DNA of 64,000 nucleotides from Lachnospiraceae bacterium (GCA_015057025.1 SVFD01000001.1:496001-560000); one strand, 5' to 3'; counted from the stretch's first letter, positions 53,621-63,587 are shown. Notes: a model not told the origin generated them from the sequence alone. Numbers and translations: made by a program.

Positions 53621-56600
53621 ATGAAGCAAAGGGTTATTTTATACAGTAAAAATATAGTGATTATTTTGGGTGTTGTTATTAGTTTTCTTATAGGTGCATA
53701 TACCCTGGTTGTTGCAGAGGAACTGCTTGTTACACCAACGATTCAGTGGTCTTCCGGTAGTAATGTAGTTTATATGAAAGGAAATGAAAAGAATATATCG
53801 TTATCGGGTTATGTAAATGATTATGACGATGCTAATGTAACTAAAATTGTGTGGACAGATGCGCCGTTAGCATCTTTAGATAGTGAAGAAGCAAAAAATT
53901 GGGCGAAAAATGAAAATAACAATTGTGCCTATCTTAATGGTGGTAATTTTTATATAAATTTAAGCAATTTAAATGTAACATTTGATGCTGATTTTTCGTT
54001 ATATTATTATCCGGTAAAAATAAGTACAGGTACGTCTTCTTCAGGAAATAACGGAGCAGAAAGTGCTGTTCAAATTTATAATCCATCAATAGTTACTTTT
54101 AAAATTGATAATGTATCACCGGTTGCTCAAATAAGTGCAGAGAAAATTACAAATCCCTTTTACTATAATAATTCGTATTTGGATATAAAAATTGAAGCTA
54201 CCGATTCAGGGTTAGGCGTTGAATATGTTGATTTATATGTAAAAAGAATCAGCAGAAGCGATAGAGAAAATAATATAGATATAAATAATATTGAACCGAC
54301 AAAGTATGTGCTTAATCATTTATCTGTGGAAGATGATAGATATATTGCAGAGTATGATTTGTATTTAGAACCAAAAGAGTATGAGTACATAATATATGCG
54401 GTTGCCAGCGATGGCAAAAACAGGTCTGAAGTAGTATATCTGACTGATATGGAAACCGGAATTATATATGAGGCAGATGCACCGGCTGTTAGTATAGCGC
54501 CTCAGGAAGAGGTAGCATATCAAAGAGATGATTACTATTTTGATAAGGTGCATCATTCATTTGATATTAATATAAAGGATGAATTTTCGGGAATCAGTTT
54601 TCTTGAAGTAAAAATTAATGAAAACAAAATCACAACGCAATACGGTTCGGGAGCGGCTATAGCAAAAGACTATGATGCGGCTAACACAAAAGAATTAAAT
54701 TTAGTAATAAACACATCGCAAGCAACTGCGAATGAAAATGGCATATATACCATTAATGTAACGGTCTCTGATTATGCAGGCAATGAAACGCAGGAAGAGA
54801 TAACATTACGAATTGATGAAGCTGCTCCTACAATTGAAAATATTATTTGGAATCAAAACTCTTATGACGATTCAGCGTTTGCGGAGGTGGGTGATAAATA
54901 TAATAATTTTGGTAATGAGAAAACCCAGGTGGTAATTCATGCGGCTGACGATGAGAATGGTTCGGGTGTTAAAACGATCAAATATTATTTCGAAGATTCA
55001 GCAGGAAACAGTACAGATGTTGCTTCTGTTGCAGTAGATGATTCGGGAGAGGCAACTTTTGAAATCGAGCCTGATTTTAAGGGATTTATTTACGCAGTTG
55101 CTGTAGATAATTTAGGCAATGAAACAGAAGAATATATAACGATAAGCGGTATGATTCTGGAGAAACAGGAGACACATGATTTAGAAGAGCATATAGCTTT
55201 CCAATTGGCAGCTACTGATAAAAAGGATAATCAGGGTAATCCCTTATATTCTGCAGATACTTCTGCGACTTTGATAGTAAAGGATGATTATGCAGGGATA
55301 AAGGAAATTGAGTGGTCAGTCAGTGCACCGAATGATACCGGATGCAATGACGGCGGTATACTTAAAATTGATAAAGAGGGAAAATTAGATAGTAAGGATT
55401 GGGAAGTAATAACAGAGGATTTGAATTTAGTTACATCTGCACAAATTGCTATTCCAATCACACATAACAGCAATGACGTTGTTATCAAAGTTAAAATGAC
55501 TGATAACGTGGGAAATGTAACTGAGAAAGAAACAAAACTCAGTATTGATAAGACCGCTCCGGTTATACAGATAACTTTTGATAATAAAACTCCGGATGCT
55601 ACTTATACTGATATATATAATTCTGCAAGAACTGCAACCATTACGGTAAAAGAGCGCAATTTTAATGCAGGACTTATGAGTAAAACAATCAGTAACACCT
55701 TATCTTCTGTTCCTGAAATTTCAAATTGGACTGAATCTAGGGATGCTAATAACCCGGATAATACCGTTTATACGGCTACGATTACTTTTGCCGCGGATGG
55801 CGATTATACATTTTCCATGAGCGGAAGTGATATGGCAGGAAATCAGGCAGCGGCTGTCAGTGTGCCGAATTTTACAATTGACTTAATATTGCCTGAAATT
55901 ACGGTTTCATATTCGCAGGAAGGCCAATATAATCAAACTTATTATTCTGTAGATAGAGTTATAACCATCTCCGTAAAAGAAAGAAATTTTGCACCGGAAC
56001 GTGTCACTTTGCAGGGTGGAGGCTTACAGGAAGGTGTAGATGTATCTTTGCCGGCAATAGGTGAATGGAGTCAACAGGGTGATACATATACCACCAGTAT
56101 TGTATTAAGCGCTGATGCTACATATTCTTTTACAGTGGATGTATCTGATAAGGCAGGGAATGCTGCGGTACAGTATCAGTCAGAAAGTTTTACCGTTGAT
56201 AAAACTTATCCGACAATTATATTTACTAATATTGAAGATAAGTCAGCAAACAATGGTGAGGTAGCACCTGTAATTGAAATACAGGATGTGAATTTTGATG
56301 CAAGCACAACCAAGATTCAATTAACCGGAGCAAATTCAGGTGAGGTGGAGTTAAAGGATTGGTATGTTGAGAGTGAAAGTAAAACGGTAATAACATTCAA
56401 TGATTTTAAATATGAGCAGAAATTGGATGATTTATATGTACTGGAAGTTTCAACAACAGATATGGCAGGAAATACTACCACGGAAAGCATTACTTTCTCG
56501 GTAAACAGATATGGTTCCGTATATATTTTTAACAATAATCTGCAGGATATCAGCGGAACATATGTAAAGACGGCTACGGGACTTGGGTTGACTGAAATAA

Positions 56601-57268
56601 ATGTGGATTTATTATTGGATGATACTATTCAATTGGTTTTAACCGTTAATGGTGTACCAAAGACTTTAGAAGAAGGCATTGATTATGAAATAAAGCAAAG
56701 CGGAGAAGAAGGCTCGTGGAGATACTATGAATATACTTTGAAAGACGAGTTGTTTAAGAATGACGGAACCTATATATTGACAGTTTATTCCGAAGATGTT
56801 GCAGGTAATATTAATCAGAATACGGATGAGTTAAAAGAAGCAGAAATAGAGTTTGGTGTAGATAGTACAAATCCGGTTATTGTACCTATTAATCTTGAAG
56901 CAGAGAAAATGTATGATGCATCCGTATATAGAGCCAATATTTCCGTAAAAGATAATTTGGTTTTAGCCAATGTAAAGGCATATATAAACGAGAAAGAAGT
57001 CTTAGTAGATGAGACGGGAGAGAGTTTCTACTTTGATATTCCTGAGGCAAATGAACGACAGATTATCCGTATTGTTGCAGTGGATGCAGCAGGGAATGAG
57101 GCGGAATGCGTAATAGATGAGATTTTGGTTTCATCAAATTTCTTTGTGCGTTGGTATAATAATAAACCGGTATTTTGGATGTCGTTGATATTGGGATTTG
57201 GAATTAGTTTTATGACTATATTTTTAATCGTAAAAAGAAGGAAAAAAGAGAAGAATGAGAAATTATAA
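53621..57268 (+). CDS. Large Ig-like-repeat surface protein, membrane-anchored at the C terminus
   Basis: 1215 residues. A signal/membrane helix (about 8-31), then about ten beta-sandwich-like repeats with 'D-x-AGN' turns ('SDYAGNETQ', 'SGSDMAGNQAA', 'SDKAGNAAV', 'TTDMAGNTT', 'SEDVAGNIN'), and a C-terminal membrane helix (about 1183-1203) with a 'KRRKKEKNEK' tail. Three consecutive units begin with a V-K-E-R-N-F-like strand near residues 676, 785 and 887. There is no LPxTG. It lies two bases after the Thr-motif gene and overlaps the WXG gene by 14 bases, so translation is probably coupled. A role as stalk, adhesin or secretion accessory is possible. Confidence 0.82.
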   Translation: MKQRVILYSKNIVIILGVVISFLIGAYTLVVAEELLVTPTIQWSSGSNVVYMKGNEKNISLSGYVNDYDDANVTKIVWTDAPLASLDSEEAKNWAKNENNNCAYLNGGNFYINLSNLNVTFDADFSLYYYPVKISTGTSSSGNNGAESAVQIYNPSIVTFKIDNVSPVAQISAEKITNPFYYNNSYLDIKIEATDSGLGVEYVDLYVKRISRSDRENNIDINNIEPTKYVLNHLSVEDDRYIAEYDLYLEPKEYEYIIYAVASDGKNRSEVVYLTDMETGIIYEADAPAVSIAPQEEVAYQRDDYYFDKVHHSFDINIKDEFSGISFLEVKINENKITTQYGSGAAIAKDYDAANTKELNLVINTSQATANENGIYTINVTVSDYAGNETQEEITLRIDEAAPTIENIIWNQNSYDDSAFAEVGDKYNNFGNEKTQVVIHAADDENGSGVKTIKYYFEDSAGNSTDVASVAVDDSGEATFEIEPDFKGFIYAVAVDNLGNETEEYITISGMILEKQETHDLEEHIAFQLAATDKKDNQGNPLYSADTSATLIVKDDYAGIKEIEWSVSAPNDTGCNDGGILKIDKEGKLDSKDWEVITEDLNLVTSAQIAIPITHNSNDVVIKVKMTDNVGNVTEKETKLSIDKTAPVIQITFDNKTPDATYTDIYNSARTATITVKERNFNAGLMSKTISNTLSSVPEISNWTESRDANNPDNTVYTATITFAADGDYTFSMSGSDMAGNQAAAVSVPNFTIDLILPEITVSYSQEGQYNQTYYSVDRVITISVKERNFAPERVTLQGGGLQEGVDVSLPAIGEWSQQGDTYTTSIVLSADATYSFTVDVSDKAGNAAVQYQSESFTVDKTYPTIIFTNIEDKSANNGEVAPVIEIQDVNFDASTTKIQLTGANSGEVELKDWYVESESKTVITFNDFKYEQKLDDLYVLEVSTTDMAGNTTTESITFSVNRYGSVYIFNNNLQDISGTYVKTATGLGLTEINVDLLLDDTIQLVLTVNGVPKTLEEGIDYEIKQSGEEGSWRYYEYTLKDELFKNDGTYILTVYSEDVAGNINQNTDELKEAEIEFGVDSTNPVIVPINLEAEKMYDASVYRANISVKDNLVLANVKAYINEKEVLVDETGESFYFDIPEANERQIIRIVAVDAAGNEAECVIDEILVSSNFFVRWYNNKPVFWMSLILGFGISFMTIFLIVKRRKKEKNEKL

Positions 57269-59141
57269 TGAATTTAGAATCGAGCAATCCTCCTTGATAC
57301 AAGCTTTGGAACAGTATAGAGAAATGAAAACAGTACTGGAAGAAGAACGGGAAAATTTACAGAATATTATATCTCAGGAGTCTTCAAAATGGCAGGGGGC
57401 GGCAGCAGAAGCGGCTGTCAGCAGTATGAATTCCTTTCTTCAAACAGGAGAATATAATGAAGCATATGAATGTGTACGCAAGGTGCGTCTGTGTATGGAG
57501 GATACATTGGATCAGGTCAGTGCCTTGCTGGTTAGATGCGAAGATTTTCCCAAACAATTGGAAAGTGATACATATATAGAATCCATGCGTCCGGCTTGTG
57601 GAGACTATACATTAAGAAACGGCGGTGTTCTGTATCTGGATTATGGGAAAGCAATGGTTATTCCAGACTTGTGCGATCAAATATCAGAAGCGGCAGAATA
57701 TTTAGGAACGGTTTTGAAACAAAGTATGGAAGACTGCAGAGGCATTATTGACGATATAGATGGGTATCAGAATCGTGTGGATGCAGCGGTTAGAAAAGTA
57801 AAAAGAGTGAAAAACTATAAATTATCCTTCCAGAAGTATGTGCAGGGAATTAAAGCACTGGAGAATGATGTTGCAGTGTGTTTGGCAGGGATGAAGGATG
57901 AGCCTGATGTTGATGAAAATTCAAGTACTATTGTTAAAACACGTGAATTTGAAACGGATTATAATCGGGTTACAGAAAGAGGCAAGGAAATTCTACGAGG
58001 TGAATTGGAAGCAGCAGGTTACAGTTCCATAGAAGCACAAATGATTATTTATATGATTGAGAAAGAAAATCCGTCCTATTTAAGTACCTTATATGCGTTA
58101 GATAGTTATGGCGATTCTTCTTCAAAAGATGCAGTTGTAGATCAGATTATTTCCTATTATGAACTTAATAAGAATCCAGAAGATAATCTGTTAGACGTAG
58201 TATTAGAGAACTATCGAAATGATGAAAATATAAGTGATTATGATGTATATGTGGGATACCTTGAATATCTAAAAGATGAATACTATATATGCAAAGCTGA
58301 GTATGAAGAAATATTGGGAAATCTTAAGGAAGGGGAACCAATTCCAGAGGAAGAGATACGAAAGATGGAAGATTTTCTGGAGGAAAGAGTAATACTATAT
58401 AATATCCTTATGGAAAATAATGGCACTGGTAATAATATAGAATTAGAAAAATGGTCAAAGGTAGAAATAGTAGCAGCATTAGAAATCGAAAATAGATTGT
58501 TAGAAAAAGGATATGAAGAAGAGTTTGTATATGGTGTTATCGGAAACATGAAACAAGAAGGCGAATTTGGAACATTGGAAGGTTTAAAAAATACGGATAA
58601 AATATATGGATTACATGTTATTGATTGTGTTAATTATTTAGAGAAATATAATCCATATAATATAACAGAAGTTAATTTAATAGAATTATATTTTGATAGA
58701 GTAATGTGTACAGACAATAATCATAAATGGGGAATTGGGATTGTACAGTGGACACCAGACGATAGAACAGAGCCATTACTTAAAGAGTATTTAAGATTAG
58801 CAGGATATGAGGTCGAAGACGGAACAAATAATTTAAAAAACATAGAAACCGGCCAAATTATTACTAGTGATATGAGATGCAGTGTAGAAGTATATTTAAC
58901 TATGGATCAGGTTGTTGAAGCAGAAATTAATCATTTGGTTTATGAATTAACGGAAACACATACAGAAGCATATACTGCATATGAACAAGAAATATTAACT
59001 GATAATAAAGACGTAAATATTAGAGAGGCAACATTAATTGTGTATGATAAATATATTTGCATAGAAGATGGAACCGGAGAAAAGCGTGCAGAGTATGCAG
59101 TCTGGTGGTCCGAAGCTAGGGTGCAAAGTACCAAGTGGTAG
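57255..59141 (+). CDS. WXG-type secreted protein with C-terminal phage-tail-lysozyme-like domain (probable polymorphic toxin)
   Basis: 628 residues. The first 200 or so are helical and contain 'SSKWQGAAAEAA' (W46-x-G48), the WXG turn of type VII secretion substrates, followed by a long helical arm. The middle (about 215-410) is helical and acidic, of unknown role. Residues about 415-520 fit a phage tail lysozyme domain: 'VIGNMKQEGEF' with likely catalytic Glu435, and 'KWGIGIVQWTPDDR' (492-503). The enzyme would cut peptidoglycan glycan strands. No signal peptide is present. It overlaps the Ig-like gene by 14 bases and is followed by four anchored proteins, three of them paralogous. Secretion and toxicity are inferred. 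Confidence 0.8.
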   Translation: MRNYNEFRIEQSSLIQALEQYREMKTVLEEERENLQNIISQESSKWQGAAAEAAVSSMNSFLQTGEYNEAYECVRKVRLCMEDTLDQVSALLVRCEDFPKQLESDTYIESMRPACGDYTLRNGGVLYLDYGKAMVIPDLCDQISEAAEYLGTVLKQSMEDCRGIIDDIDGYQNRVDAAVRKVKRVKNYKLSFQKYVQGIKALENDVAVCLAGMKDEPDVDENSSTIVKTREFETDYNRVTERGKEILRGELEAAGYSSIEAQMIIYMIEKENPSYLSTLYALDSYGDSSSKDAVVDQIISYYELNKNPEDNLLDVVLENYRNDENISDYDVYVGYLEYLKDEYYICKAEYEEILGNLKEGEPIPEEEIRKMEDFLEERVILYNILMENNGTGNNIELEKWSKVEIVAALEIENRLLEKGYEEEFVYGVIGNMKQEGEFGTLEGLKNTDKIYGLHVIDCVNYLEKYNPYNITEVNLIELYFDRVMCTDNNHKWGIGIVQWTPDDRTEPLLKEYLRLAGYEVEDGTNNLKNIETGQIITSDMRCSVEVYLTMDQVVEAEINHLVYELTETHTEAYTAYEQEILTDNKDVNIREATLIVYDKYICIEDGTGEKRAEYAVWWSEARVQSTKW

Positions 59142-59158
59142 ATAGGAGGCAAATTATA

Positions 59159-60127
59159 ATGAAAAGTAAGAATATAATAGTGGTTAGTGTTGTTATAATA
59201 ACAATTATTGTAATTGGAGGATTATTATGGGAGCTGATTTTAAGCTCAAATAGTACGACAAATGATAAATTAATAACAGATAGTACAGTAGCAGAAGGGG
59301 TATCTGATGAAGACAGGATAGAGGATTATTCTGCAACTATGGGAGACGATGAAATTAATGAATCAACTATTTTTTATTACGTAGAAAATAGTGTAAACGA
59401 TAATCAATTATTTTTGCAGTTTATTAACTATGAGATTACGGCATGCAATATTATTGTGGATTCGGGAACTGTAAATTCGTTTGATTATTATGGAAAAGAA
59501 TTTTATTTATATGAATTGTTCCATGGTTACCAAGAAAGATATGCGAATGAATATCACCAAGGTATAAACGGAGTTCAAATTATGTCTCGAGATTTTAATG
59601 AAGATAAACAGAATGAGCTTTTGGTTATGATTGAATATCAAAATAATGAAGCCGATCTTCACGTTTTTGAAGAAGTGGATGAGAAATTATATGCATGGGA
59701 ATATTATGAAGGATTACGGACTATGAGACGCTCCACAGTAGAATTTTATGAATGCGGTATTATTGGAAGATGGGGAAGTGGAGGCGGAAAGTATTCGAAA
59801 TATAATGAGGAAGGGAAAATAGAGGATGTTTTAGTATATAATTACAGACAGGAATCGCAACAGCCTACGGGAATGTTTATAAATTATTATGAACTGTTTT
59901 TGTATGAGAACGGCGATTTGTCAACGGAACTGGCATATCAAGAATATGATAATCGCTTAGAAGATAAACAGGAATTAACAGTGGAAGATCAAGCAATTAA
60001 GGAACAATGTGATAGTACATTTTTAGAGTTAGAACAAGAATATGGAGAGCCGGAAAATATTGTGGAAACCCGATATTTGGAAAATGTAGAATTGATTAGT
60101 TATGAACAATTGGTTGCTTGTGAATAG
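59159..60127 (+). CDS. Membrane-anchored candidate immunity protein (paralogue 1)
   Basis: 322 residues, no named family. An N-terminal helix ('NIIVVSVVIITIIVIGGLLW') anchors an outer domain. Features shared with the genes at 60547 and 61537 are 'GVQI', a 'D-x-N-x-D-x-x-x-EL' loop ('DFNEDKQNEL'), 'EKLYAWE', and an ending like 'IEDYQ/ENVELISYEQL'. ATG 59159 follows AGGAGG, 17 bases after the toxin gene. An extracellular location is what protection against a wall-cleaving enzyme would need. The immunity role rests on position and paralogy only. Confidence 0.65.
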   Translation: MKSKNIIVVSVVIITIIVIGGLLWELILSSNSTTNDKLITDSTVAEGVSDEDRIEDYSATMGDDEINESTIFYYVENSVNDNQLFLQFINYEITACNIIVDSGTVNSFDYYGKEFYLYELFHGYQERYANEYHQGINGVQIMSRDFNEDKQNELLVMIEYQNNEADLHVFEEVDEKLYAWEYYEGLRTMRRSTVEFYECGIIGRWGSGGGKYSKYNEEGKIEDVLVYNYRQESQQPTGMFINYYELFLYENGDLSTELAYQEYDNRLEDKQELTVEDQAIKEQCDSTFLELEQEYGEPENIVETRYLENVELISYEQLVACE

Positions 60128-60244
60128 TAAGGAACGCTGGATAAAAATGAAGAAGTTTATAAGAAAAGAATGTACATCCTGGTAAATGGACGTCGGTATG
60201 ATTAAATAAATGATTCATATTGTAATGTACTAATCAGAAATAAT

Positions 60245-60507
60245 ATGAATGAATTTAGAATTGAGCATCCTCCTTGATACAAGCTTTGGAATAGTATAGA
60301 GAAATGAAAACAGTACTGAAAGAAGAACGAGAAAATTTATATCTCAGGAATCTTCAAAATGGCAGGGCGGTAGCAGAAGCGGCTGTCAGCAGTATGAATT
60401 CCTTTCTTCAAACAGGAGAATATAGTGAAGCATATCAAAAGTATGTGCAGGGAATCAAGGCGCTGGAGAATGATGTTGCAATTCGTTGGTATAGAGCAAG
60501 AAACTAA
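60245..60507 (+). pseudogene. Degraded copy of the WXG gene N-terminal region
   Basis: Closely matches the start of the gene at 57255 at nucleotide level, but has early stops (TGA after ten codons, and CAG changed to TAG), loss of about ten bases (after GAAAATTTA) that shifts the frame, and a deletion that joins the part matching 57470 directly to the part matching 57831. An open frame from 60304 to 60507 remains but is only a fragment ('AVSSMNSFLQTGEY' and 'KYVQGIKALENDVA' survive). The flanks at 60128-60244 and 60508-60546 show nothing recognisable. Confidence 0.9.
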
Positions 60508-60546
60508 AACAATGTAAAATTCGTAAGGAATGATTGGAGAAATAAT

Positions 60547-61491
60547 ATGAAGAAGATGATAATAAAACTTTTATTAAAAGTAATTTTATGTTGGGTGCTT
60601 TTTTTCTTTATAGGTTGTAATCGAGATATAAATAGTAGTGAAACAGCTACATCTGATTTGTCGGAAGAAAACGGTATAAGTTCTGAAGTACAGTTAGGAG
60701 GTGTTACCTCTTTAGAACAAAATATTTTATACTATTGCGAAGAGAGCGTGTTAGATAATCCTTTATTTGAACAGTTTTTGTGCAACGAAATAACAGCATA
60801 CGATAACATTAAAGACTCAGCGGATAATTTTGGTGAAGATAAGTTAGTTGACTTCTATGAAGAAGAGTTTTATGTAAGAGATTTATATCAGGCATACTAC
60901 GATGTATATGCAGAGGATGTGATAGGTGTTCAAATAAGGGATAAGGATCTCAATCAAGATGGACAGGAAGAACTTATTATATTGATTGAATATGGTGAGG
61001 AGGATGGAAGTCTGCATACATTTAGTGAAGCGGATGGAAAGTTGTATGCATGGGAATGCTGGCAAGGAATATTTGCTAATAGCACATATATAAATTTGTA
61101 TGAAAATGGAACATTTGCTTGTTGGGGTGAAGGAGGCGGAATTCAGGCTGGATATAATGAAGAAGGTTATCTTGAATTAGTATATTTATGCAAATTGAAA
61201 AGAGAATATATAGATGCTGACGATACAGAAAAATTTATACTATATCATGAAATAACATTATATGAAGATGGAGAAGTTCAAAAAGAGTTTTTTTTTAAGG
61301 AGTATTATGGAATTGGCGATGAGCCGGAAATGATGCCGGAAGATAAAGAAGTGGAAGACGAATATTATAAAATTGTTCCTCAATTGCATGAGGAAAATGG
61401 TGAGATAGAATATGTTAATGACCTTAAATATATTGAAGATGCACAAACCATTAAAATGAAACAATTAATTGGTGGTGAAGTAGAGATGTAA
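60547..61491 (+). CDS. Lipoprotein, candidate immunity protein (paralogue 2)
   Basis: 314 residues with a lipobox 'FFFIGC' (Cys24) in place of the helix anchor used by its paralogues. The outer domain has 'ILYYCEESVLDNPLF', the calcium-loop-like 'DLNQDGQEELIILIEYG' (about 136-152) and 'KLYAWECWQG'. It is clearly related to the 59159 and 61537 products, more closely to the latter in the first 120 outer residues. It follows the WXG pseudogene. Confidence 0.65.
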   Translation: MKKMIIKLLLKVILCWVLFFFIGCNRDINSSETATSDLSEENGISSEVQLGGVTSLEQNILYYCEESVLDNPLFEQFLCNEITAYDNIKDSADNFGEDKLVDFYEEEFYVRDLYQAYYDVYAEDVIGVQIRDKDLNQDGQEELIILIEYGEEDGSLHTFSEADGKLYAWECWQGIFANSTYINLYENGTFACWGEGGGIQAGYNEEGYLELVYLCKLKREYIDADDTEKFILYHEITLYEDGEVQKEFFFKEYYGIGDEPEMMPEDKEVEDEYYKIVPQLHEENGEIEYVNDLKYIEDAQTIKMKQLIGGEVEM

Positions 61492-61536
61492 GTAAACTAT
61501 GGGTTGCATTAAGGCATAGATAAGAGGCGATTTATA

Positions 61537-62478
61537 ATGAAAAGAAAGAATATTATAGTGGTTAGTGTTATTGCAATAACTATTATCATAATTGGAGGAT
61601 TATTTTGGGGACAGATTTTAGGGTTAAGTAGTACAACAGATAATAAATTAATAATAGATAATACAGAGAGTGCATCTGTTGAAGACGGGATAGAGGATTG
61701 CTCTGCAACTATGGGAGACGATGAAACAAATATTTTATTTTATTGTGAAGAAGCGGTAATGGATAAAAGTCTTTTTGCAGACTTTCTGAATAATAAAGTG
61801 ACAGCTTTTGATAATGTACAAGATTCAGAAGAAGCATTTTCGAGAAAAGAGTTTGTTGAATTTTATGGAGAAAATTTTTGTATAAAAGATTTATATCAAA
61901 AATATTATGAAAACGGCTGTGAGATAAAAGGAATTCAAATCATACAAATTGATTTAGACTGCGATGAAATTGAAGAACTTGTCATTATAATTAATGAGAC
62001 TATTTCTGAGGGAATGGTACATACATTTGATATGGAAGGCGAGAAAATATATGCATGGGAGCCGTGGGAATGTTACGGACAAAAAAGCACATATCTTGAA
62101 TTTTATGATAACGGAATTATTGATGACGGAATCGGACATTATCGTCAATATAATTCTAAGGGAGAAATCAAGACGGTGCTGACAGATATTCGGGATTGTA
62201 GAAAAGTAACGGACGGAGAACAAGAGTGGACATATGTACTTACAGTATATAAGAATGGAGAGTTAGATATACAACTGGAATACGGGGAGTATGAATATGC
62301 ATTAACAGATGTTATAGAAATAACACCCGAAGCACAAGAAATAAAGGAACAGTATGAGGCAATTCTAACTGAATTTAAGGATGCTAATGGAGCTGGAAAG
62401 CGGATAATTAACATTTTTTTGTTAGAAGATGAGGATGTTTCATATGAGTATATTACCTATGAAGAGTTGTGTGGGTAG
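61537..62478 (+). CDS. Membrane-anchored candidate immunity protein (paralogue 3)
   Basis: 313 residues. The N-terminal anchor and next 60 residues are near-identical to paralogue 1 ('KNIIVVSV', 'SATMGDDE'), while the following part ('ILFYCEEAVMDKSLFADFL', 'DLYQKYYENG') is closer to paralogue 2, so it looks like a recombinant. The D-rich loop is degenerate ('DLDCDEIEELV'). 'EKIYAWEPWE' is conserved. Its ribosome-site region resembles that of paralogue 1. Confidence 0.65.
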   Translation: MKRKNIIVVSVIAITIIIIGGLFWGQILGLSSTTDNKLIIDNTESASVEDGIEDCSATMGDDETNILFYCEEAVMDKSLFADFLNNKVTAFDNVQDSEEAFSRKEFVEFYGENFCIKDLYQKYYENGCEIKGIQIIQIDLDCDEIEELVIIINETISEGMVHTFDMEGEKIYAWEPWECYGQKSTYLEFYDNGIIDDGIGHYRQYNSKGEIKTVLTDIRDCRKVTDGEQEWTYVLTVYKNGELDIQLEYGEYEYALTDVIEITPEAQEIKEQYEAILTEFKDANGAGKRIINIFLLEDEDVSYEYITYEELCG

Positions 62479-62528
62479 ACATATAAGTTGCTAATTGAAG
62501 CATTTTTAGAAGTCAGGAGAGTTAATTT

Positions 62529-63587
62529 ATGAGGAAGCATATAAGTACATCATTATTAGTAATATTAGTTTTATTAACAAGCATAGCCTGCAATGATTAT
62601 CAGAGTTTGGAAGATTCAATGATTGACAGCAATAGTGAAAATGAGATAAGCGAAGAAAGCATAGAAAATGAAGTAAGCGAAGAATACGTAGAAAATGATA
62701 GTGAGCAGAACTGCGTACAAGAAAGCGAAACGGTTTTTATCTTTGATGAGAATAACATAAGTAATTTGCAGGAAATAGTAGAAGAATTTCCATGGAAAGA
62801 GGTTAGTGCATTATCTCACGAATGTGAGGTGGGAAACAGCATGTCCGAGACCACAGTGCCCCAAGAAATCATTGATGTTTTAATATCCGTCAATGATGAA
62901 AATGCAGATGATAATTTAATTGTTGATTATGCTGCTGAAAATTATACGCTTATTGAACCGGAAGATGTTGAGGAGATTAGAAATTTTTTTGGAGACGTCC
63001 CAATTCTATATATTAGAGAGCTGGATATTGATTATGATAATGAAAAAGAGTATTTAGTGCTACATTCGGAGGGCAATAAGTATAGAGCTATGACGCTTTT
63101 TGAATATGTGGATGGAGAACTTAAAGAGTCCGTTCGTTTTTTTGATCACGAAGCATATTATGAATTGTTGGAGGTAAATGGTAAGTATTATATTCTTCTT
63201 GATACAACGATTGAGTATTATGATGAGATGACAGGGGAATGGGACAGTATCTCAATTAAGAGAAAAACCATAGAGTATAACGTGTATGAATATTATGGGA
63301 TGGATGAGTTGTCAGAAGATATATTCTTACAGGATGTGGACTTGCTTAATAGGAGAGATTGGAGGCAGGAGGATACGTATGAGTATGAGCTTATTTGCGG
63401 GAAACCTCAAATTTTAGAAAAAGAAATCGATAATGAAACGTATTATTATGTTGTAACTGATTTCAGACCTCATATTCGGGATGATAGAAAGGATGAATTG
63501 TTATTTGTTGTAAAGCGCGAAGATGAAAGTTACGAAATAGTAAAGGCATATTATCTTGCTGCAGATTTAGAGCTTAGTGTTGAATAA
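62529..63587 (+). CDS. Acidic lipoprotein of unknown function
   Basis: 352 residues with lipobox 'LLTSIAC' (Cys21). A low-complexity acidic stretch with repeated 'ENE-SEE' units (about 35-60) links to an outer domain containing 'ELDIDYDNEKEYLVL', similar in style to the D-rich loop of the three paralogues but otherwise different. CAGGAGAG precedes the ATG. It may be an immunity gene for a lost toxin or an accessory lipoprotein; I cannot decide. Confidence 0.6.
   Translation: MRKHISTSLLVILVLLTSIACNDYQSLEDSMIDSNSENEISEESIENEVSEEYVENDSEQNCVQESETVFIFDENNISNLQEIVEEFPWKEVSALSHECEVGNSMSETTVPQEIIDVLISVNDENADDNLIVDYAAENYTLIEPEDVEEIRNFFGDVPILYIRELDIDYDNEKEYLVLHSEGNKYRAMTLFEYVDGELKESVRFFDHEAYYELLEVNGKYYILLDTTIEYYDEMTGEWDSISIKRKTIEYNVYEYYGMDELSEDIFLQDVDLLNRRDWRQEDTYEYELICGKPQILEKEIDNETYYYVVTDFRPHIRDDRKDELLFVVKREDESYEIVKAYYLAADLELSVE

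Noticed and set aside
57255-57860. Phage tail or tape-measure gene because of the lysozyme-like domain
   Set aside because: No other phage structural genes lie nearby, and the N terminus carries a WXG motif next to surface and signalling genes.
60304-60507. 67-residue open frame as a small WXG100 protein
   Set aside because: It is a frameshifted and internally deleted fragment of the gene at 57255, with stop codons upstream and no ribosome site.
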